The notes below the pieces were generated by a model that saw nothing but the letters and a program-made list of their open reading frames with translations, did not search any database and was not told the DNA's origin. A stretch of 8,890 bases of DNA from Acidobacteriota bacterium (GTDB lineage: Bacteria; Acidobacteriota; Terriglobia; Bryobacterales; JACQDG01): NCBI GenBank assembly GCA_016201185.1, contig JACQDG010000219.1:1-8890 (forward strand), read 5' to 3'. The position numbers were made by a program, and so were the translations under genes. Shown here one piece after another: positions 5,569 through 8,890 of the stretch (the stretch's first letter is position 1; each line of letters starts with the position of its first letter).

Positions 5569-8262
5569 TCAGCGCTTCAGCCCCGCCTGCCAGTTGATCG
5601 CAACCGTGAGGGACCGGGCCTTTTCTTCCCCGGCTGTTGTGTTGACGAGAAAGCGCCGGCCATCGGGGGCAGCCGCGTAAGGGGGAATGGGGATATTTGG
5701 AATACGCGTGTCGAACAGCGCCTTAGGAACGCCGGCCTCAAATGCGGCGCGGCTCTTCGTGGCCACCGCCTTCACGTCCACCGCCATGAGCTTCCCGTCG
5801 GCGGAAAAGGGGGGGGCGATGTAAAACAGCTCTTTCCCATCGCGCCGCCAGCTCGGCCACCATCCGCCCGCGGTAGAGACTTGCCACTTGCCGCCGGGGC
5901 CAGAGGGCGCCCCTTCCGCCGGGCCGCCTGGCCTTGGGTTGAATGGCTGGACGTAGACCTCCATTCTCCCGGACTCGTTCGACAGGTAAGCCATCCATTG
6001 TCCATCGGGAGAAAACCGTCCGTCGCCCTCAAAAAATTGGGTCTGCAAGAAGGGAAACGGTTTTCGGTCTCCCTCCATTGGCAGCACCCACAAATCATAT
6101 CCTGTCTTCGCATTGAAACTCGTATAAACGATGAATCGCCCGTCGCTGGACCAGTCGCAAGGATATTTACTCTCGCCGGATTTCAAAAGAAGCTCTTCGT
6201 TGCCCACGCCGCTCGAGGCCTTTTGGTACAGGTTCGCCACGTTGCTATCGCGGTTGGAATCGAAGACAATGCGGCTGCCATCCGGGGACCAGATAGGAGC
6301 CTCGTCCACCGCGGGATCAAAAGTAAACCGGGAGGCAGTGCTGCGCGCCAGGTCCAGCAGCCAGATGTCTGTATTCGCTGATGGACCACGCTGCACGGCC
6401 ACCCGCTTCTGGTCCGGCGAGAGGCTGGGGATGGCATCACCGGGGGCGCCGACCGTTCCCAGCCGCTTGCCCCCGCGATCGAACCAGACAAGCTGGGCGT
6501 TTGTGGCGCCGCTGGTCCAGTGCGCCAGCACTCCGTTTGCCGAGACGGAGTAGAATGCGGTGCTGTTCGGGTCGGGATCGGTCACCCGCTCGACGACGGG
6601 AAAGGGCTCGCCGGACAGTTCCAGGCGATCCGGGTTGAAGCGCTGGGCCATCAGCGTTCCCTCACGAACGAAGAGCAGATAGCCACCACGTCCGTCCCCG
6701 GCCGGGGCGTAGGCCGGCATCCAGTTGCTAGCAACGAGACGCCTGCGGTCCTTGGAGTCGAGGGAGCCGGCGTAAATGTGCTCATTCTGCCGGTTGGCTG
6801 CGGATGCAGCGTAATACAGGAAGTGGCGGCCATCGGGTAAGAAATGTGGCCAAACGTGACCGTCTTCCTGGCGCGACTGGTCGAGCGTCGTGATGGGAGT
6901 GGACGCGCCGCCCTCGGCCGACACGCGGTGTAAAACCCCGGTAGCATCCGGGAAGACGATCACCCCGTCCCGGCTCCACGTCCCCCGCAGGCCGGCCGAC
7001 GCGTCGCACAGCGTCAGGGCCGGCCCGCTGGAAGCTTCGATTTTTTTCAGTTTCCCCTGGGCGAAAAATCCGATAAACCGGCTGTCCGGCGACCAGAAGG
7101 GATGATTGGCGCCTTCTGTGCCCGGAAGCGGCTGGGCATCGAGCGAATCCAGGCGCCGAATCCAGATTGACTGGTTGCCTCCAGGCGCGTTGACCACCAA
7201 GGCCAGGCGCCGGCCGTCGGGCGAAATCGCAAATGGGTCGGCAAAGGTCGCCTTCTCGGGAGGAGAAACGGTAAAGCGCATCGCGGCCTGCTCGATGGGC
7301 GCCTCCCGGAAGTGAATGAAAGCGAGCGCCAGCGTCGTCGCCAGCAATACCGCTATGGCAACCAAGTAGGACAGGCCTCCAGGCCTGTCGGTCGGCGCGG
7401 CAGGCAGCACAGCGGCTTCCTCCGCGCCCTCCCCGCTGATCGCTTCCTCGATCGTGATCCGCGCCTCACCAATGTCCCGCAGCCGCCGCAGCAGCTTGCG
7501 GATTGCAGCAGGCGTGTTGGCGGGAAGGGCGTTCCAGTTCGGCTCATCCTTCATCACCGAGGCCAGGGTTTCGGGCGCTGTCTCGCCGGAGTAGATCTGC
7601 TTGCCAGCCAGCATCTCGTAGAGCACGACGCCGAAGGCCCAAATGTCGGCTCGCCGGTCGACGCTTTTGCCCTTCGCCTGCTCCGGCGACATGTAGGCCG
7701 CCGTGCCGAGGATCACCCCGGCGCGCGTCGGCCCCAGACTGATGGTGGGGGAGTGCGAAGCGTCAGCCTGTGACGCTTCGCACTCCAGCGCTTTGGCGAG
7801 ACCGAAGTCCAGGACCTTCACCGCGCCATCGCGCTTGATCTTGATATTGGCGGGCTTGAGATCCCGATGGATGATGCCTTTCTCGTGCGCCGCTTCCAGC
7901 GCCTCGGCGATTTGTTTCCCGATGGGCAGAGCTTCATCAATCGCGATCGGCCCCTCGCGGATGCGCTCGGCGAGCGTCGGCCCCTCGACGAGCTCCATGA
8001 CTAACGCCCGGACTCCGCCGGATTCTTCGAGCCCGTGAAGGATCGCAATGTTGGGATGGTTCAGCGAGGCGAGCAACTGGGCTTCGCGGCTGAAACGCGC
8101 CATGCGCTCGGCGTCGCCCGAGAACAAATCGGGCAGCACCTTGAGCGCCACGTCGCGCCCCAGCCGCGTGTCGCGGGCGCGGTAAACCTCGCCCATACCG
8201 CCGGCGCCCAGGGGAGCAAGGATTTCGTACGGACCCAGGCGCGTCCCAGCAGACAGGGACAT
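5569..8262 (-). CDS. Transmembrane Ser/Thr protein kinase with PD40/TolB-like sensor half
   Basis: The product from the ATG at 8262 is 897 aa. Residues 12-270 are a Hanks-type kinase: glycine loop GAGGMGEV (19-26), K41, E60, HRDLKPAN (132-139), DFG (152-154), GTAAYMSPEQ (186-195) and DIWAFG (206-211). All catalytic residues are present. The segment normally reading LLRR-CLEKDP-x-x-R-LRDIG is shortened to LLRRLRDIG (257-265), so about nine residues are missing in subdomain XI. A single membrane helix lies near 298-318. The rest is a periplasmic beta-propeller-like half with about ten PD40/WD40-like SPDG-type repeats (for example FAISPDGRR, PIWSPDGSR, RFSPDGQW). Such kinases are abundant in acidobacteria; ligand and targets are unknown. 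Two palindromes lie within the frame. An upstream in-frame start at 8478 overlaps the plsX remnant and is unlikely. Confidence 0.92.
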   Translation of the reverse strand: MSLSAGTRLGPYEILAPLGAGGMGEVYRARDTRLGRDVALKVLPDLFSGDAERMARFSREAQLLASLNHPNIAILHGLEESGGVRALVMELVEGPTLAERIREGPIAIDEALPIGKQIAEALEAAHEKGIIHRDLKPANIKIKRDGAVKVLDFGLAKALECEASQADASHSPTISLGPTRAGVILGTAAYMSPEQAKGKSVDRRADIWAFGVVLYEMLAGKQIYSGETAPETLASVMKDEPNWNALPANTPAAIRKLLRRLRDIGEARITIEEAISGEGAEEAAVLPAAPTDRPGGLSYLVAIAVLLATTLALAFIHFREAPIEQAAMRFTVSPPEKATFADPFAISPDGRRLALVVNAPGGNQSIWIRRLDSLDAQPLPGTEGANHPFWSPDSRFIGFFAQGKLKKIEASSGPALTLCDASAGLRGTWSRDGVIVFPDATGVLHRVSAEGGASTPITTLDQSRQEDGHVWPHFLPDGRHFLYYAASAANRQNEHIYAGSLDSKDRRRLVASNWMPAYAPAGDGRGGYLLFVREGTLMAQRFNPDRLELSGEPFPVVERVTDPDPNSTAFYSVSANGVLAHWTSGATNAQLVWFDRGGKRLGTVGAPGDAIPSLSPDQKRVAVQRGPSANTDIWLLDLARSTASRFTFDPAVDEAPIWSPDGSRIVFDSNRDSNVANLYQKASSGVGNEELLLKSGESKYPCDWSSDGRFIVYTSFNAKTGYDLWVLPMEGDRKPFPFLQTQFFEGDGRFSPDGQWMAYLSNESGRMEVYVQPFNPRPGGPAEGAPSGPGGKWQVSTAGGWWPSWRRDGKELFYIAPPFSADGKLMAVDVKAVATKSRAAFEAGVPKALFDTRIPNIPIPPYAAAPDGRRFLVNTTAGEEKARSLTVAINWQAGLKR
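7370..7389. repeat. 9-bp inverted repeat in the kinase juxtamembrane linker
   Basis: GACAGGCCT (7370-7378) and AGGCCTGTC (7381-7389) are perfect reverse complements with a 2-base CC centre. It encodes about residues 292-298 (DRPGGLS), immediately before the membrane helix, where sequence is free to vary. It may be a small palindromic element inserted in frame, or chance. Confidence 0.6.
7750..7786. repeat. 16-bp perfect inverted repeat inside the kinase activation loop
   Basis: Bases 7750-7765 (GGAGTGCGAAGCGTCA) and 7771-7786 (TGACGCTTCGCACTCC) are exact reverse complements around a GCCTG loop, 37 bases in all. It encodes kinase residues about 159-171, between DFG and the GT-x-x-Y-x-SPE motif. 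That is the variable part of the activation loop, so a palindrome could be tolerated there. The frame is kept through it. A perfect 16-bp stem is far beyond what coding constraint would give by chance, so it is likely a palindromic repeat element. Confidence 0.8.
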
Positions 8263-8312
8263 AATTGGCCCGATTCTACTCCAGCAGGCTGTAAATAGAT
8301 AGCTAGGGGCTT

Positions 8313-8521
8313 TTAGTCGGCGGCGCCGCTCACCTGGCGGCGCGGGGCGCGGGGCAGGGCCGCTTCGATCGTGTCGTTGATGCGGCCCTTGGAAAACTCC
8401 ATGGCCACGCGGATGGCGTTCTTGATGGCGTTGAGGTTGGAGCGGCCGTGGCAGATGATGCACACCCGGGCTCGGCACTGCCCGTCGGCTCCAGCGGCAG
8501 TTAGGCCGTTTACACCTCTCA
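8313..8521 (-). pseudogene. plsX: C-terminal remnant of PlsX (phosphate acyltransferase)
   Basis: A minus-strand frame ending with TAA at 8313-8315 contains VCIICHGRSNLNAIKNAIRV (from 8465 leftward) followed by AMEFSKGRINDTIEAAL. This is the characteristic C-terminus of PlsX, which makes acyl-phosphate from acyl-ACP in phospholipid synthesis. Only about 55-65 of the usual 330-350 residues are present. Just upstream, GVNG also fits PlsX, but about 13 residues (LTAAGADGQCRAR) separate it from VCIICHG where the family normally has none. The rest of the protein is missing, and the frame upstream runs into the antitoxin gene, whose stop codon is at 8522-8524. The open frame formally begins at an ATG at 8579, but that part is antitoxin DNA in another frame. 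It must be a dead fragment left by a rearrangement. Confidence 0.75.
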
Positions 8522-8737
8522 CTACCGGACCTTTAGTTTCCGCGCTTGCCTCCCGGGCCGAATGTCCTTGCGCAGCCACTCATTGACGACTGCGCCGATG
8601 CTCGCGTCCGTCTTCCTGGCGCGCTGTAGAACTACCATGGCGACGTCGGGCTCCAAGTAGACAGGGATGTTCAATTCCACACCCGGCCGGTAGAACTTCC
8701 CGCGTTCCCCCTTCGAGAAATCATATTCCTTCTTCAT
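8522..8737 (-). CDS. Antitoxin, partner of a BrnT-type toxin
   Basis: The 71-aa product starts at the ATG at 8737. It opens with MKKEYDFSKGERGKFYRP, then LNIPVYLEPDVAMVVLQRAR and IGAVVNEWLRKDI, ending in a basic tail, RPGRQARKLKVR. This matches, from memory, small antitoxins encoded directly after BrnT-family toxins, with a ribbon-helix-helix-like C half that would bind DNA and autoregulate the pair. The start overlaps the end of the toxin frame by 17 bases, the usual toxin-first order of BrnT modules. A TTG two codons earlier is a less likely start. The basic C-terminal tail after EWLRKDI seems longer than usual and runs to the edge of the plsX remnant, so the natural end may have been altered by the junction. 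Confidence 0.75.
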   Translation of the reverse strand: MKKEYDFSKGERGKFYRPGVELNIPVYLEPDVAMVVLQRARKTDASIGAVVNEWLRKDIRPGRQARKLKVR

Positions 8738-8890
8738 GTCCAATTCCCTCGCACTGCCTGGCTTCTCGCTTGGTAGCTTTCCGTGCCGAAATGACTCTTA
8801 TTCTCCATTCACCAGCCGCGGCCTCTGAAAACGTATGGACCAGAACCAGGACCCTTCCGTGGCTGTCCCTGCCAATGGTCACCTATCGTT
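8721..8890 (-). pseudogene. brnT: BrnT-type ribonuclease toxin, partial and with in-frame stop
   Basis: The minus-strand frame ending with TGA at 8721-8723 reads VTIGRDSHGRVLVLVHT, then RIRVISARKATKREARQ, the C-terminal half of a BrnT (DUF497) toxin. The 5' part lies beyond the window. Directly before VTIG the codon at 8883-8885 is TAG, preceded by CGA (Arg). BrnT proteins usually read R-aromatic-VTIG here, so one base change from a Tyr or Trp codon would explain the stop. The GTG at 8882 could only start a 53-aa fragment. The C-terminus after REARQ is slightly longer than I would expect. The toxin is therefore probably inactive, unless the base near the window edge is a sequence error. Confidence 0.6.

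Noticed and set aside
5541..5571. Terminator between the pterin dehydratase and kinase genes
   Set aside because: No stem followed by a T-run is visible on either strand in this short convergent gap.
8263..8478. Upstream extension of the kinase by 72 residues
   Set aside because: The extra residues are PlsX remnant DNA in another frame; the ATG at 8262 gives the normal kinase N-terminus shortly before the glycine loop.

Overview
The window looks like a chromosomal segment of a GC-rich soil bacterium, most likely an acidobacterium of the Solibacter/Bryobacter kind. This is inferred from gene style: a transmembrane Ser/Thr kinase with a TolB/PD40-like sensor half, a HupE/UreJ-like membrane protein and a YkgJ-type CQPGC-x2-CC protein. 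No rRNA or other phylogenetic marker is present. No tRNA, CRISPR array or insertion sequence was seen, and no stretch over 300 bases lacks a gene.

Left part (1-2780): a leftward HupE/UreJ-like membrane protein (89-1084) is divergent from a rightward biotin-dependent acyl-CoA carboxylase carboxyltransferase (1150-2772). The carboxylase runs tail to tail into a leftward YkgJ-type cysteine-cluster gene (2778-3190), which is split by a one-base frameshift near 2997-3005. A leftward RimI-like GNAT acetyltransferase (3265-3729) lies upstream of ykgJ, probably in the same transcript.

Centre (3729-5543): this is the most coherent unit, a rightward four-gene cluster that appears to be a peroxide/iron stress operon. 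It holds a Fur-family regulator with all five PerR sensing ligands and both zinc CxxC pairs, a Dps-like 'thioferritin' (DPSL), a small Rieske ferredoxin and a pterin-4a-carbinolamine dehydratase. Genes overlap or abut (8-nt overlap, 6-nt gap, ATGA overlap). In front of perR a TTGACA-N17-TTTAAT promoter has its spacer filled by a perfect 9-3-9 inverted repeat, a strong candidate PerR operator that could also act on the divergent GNAT gene. A plausible reading is that PerR senses peroxide and iron, DPSL oxidises and stores iron, and the Rieske protein supplies or takes electrons. The dehydratase's role there is unknown.

Right part (5569-8262): a long leftward gene encodes a membrane Ser/Thr kinase with a beta-propeller-like C-terminal half. 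It carries two palindromes inside the reading frame, in the activation loop and just before the membrane helix, and lacks the usual CLEKDP segment at the end of the kinase domain.

Right edge (8313-8890): a short C-terminal remnant of plsX adjoins an antitoxin gene and the end of a BrnT-type toxin gene with an in-frame TAG in a conserved stretch. This looks like a decayed toxin-antitoxin module lying against a broken housekeeping gene, so it is probably a rearrangement junction.
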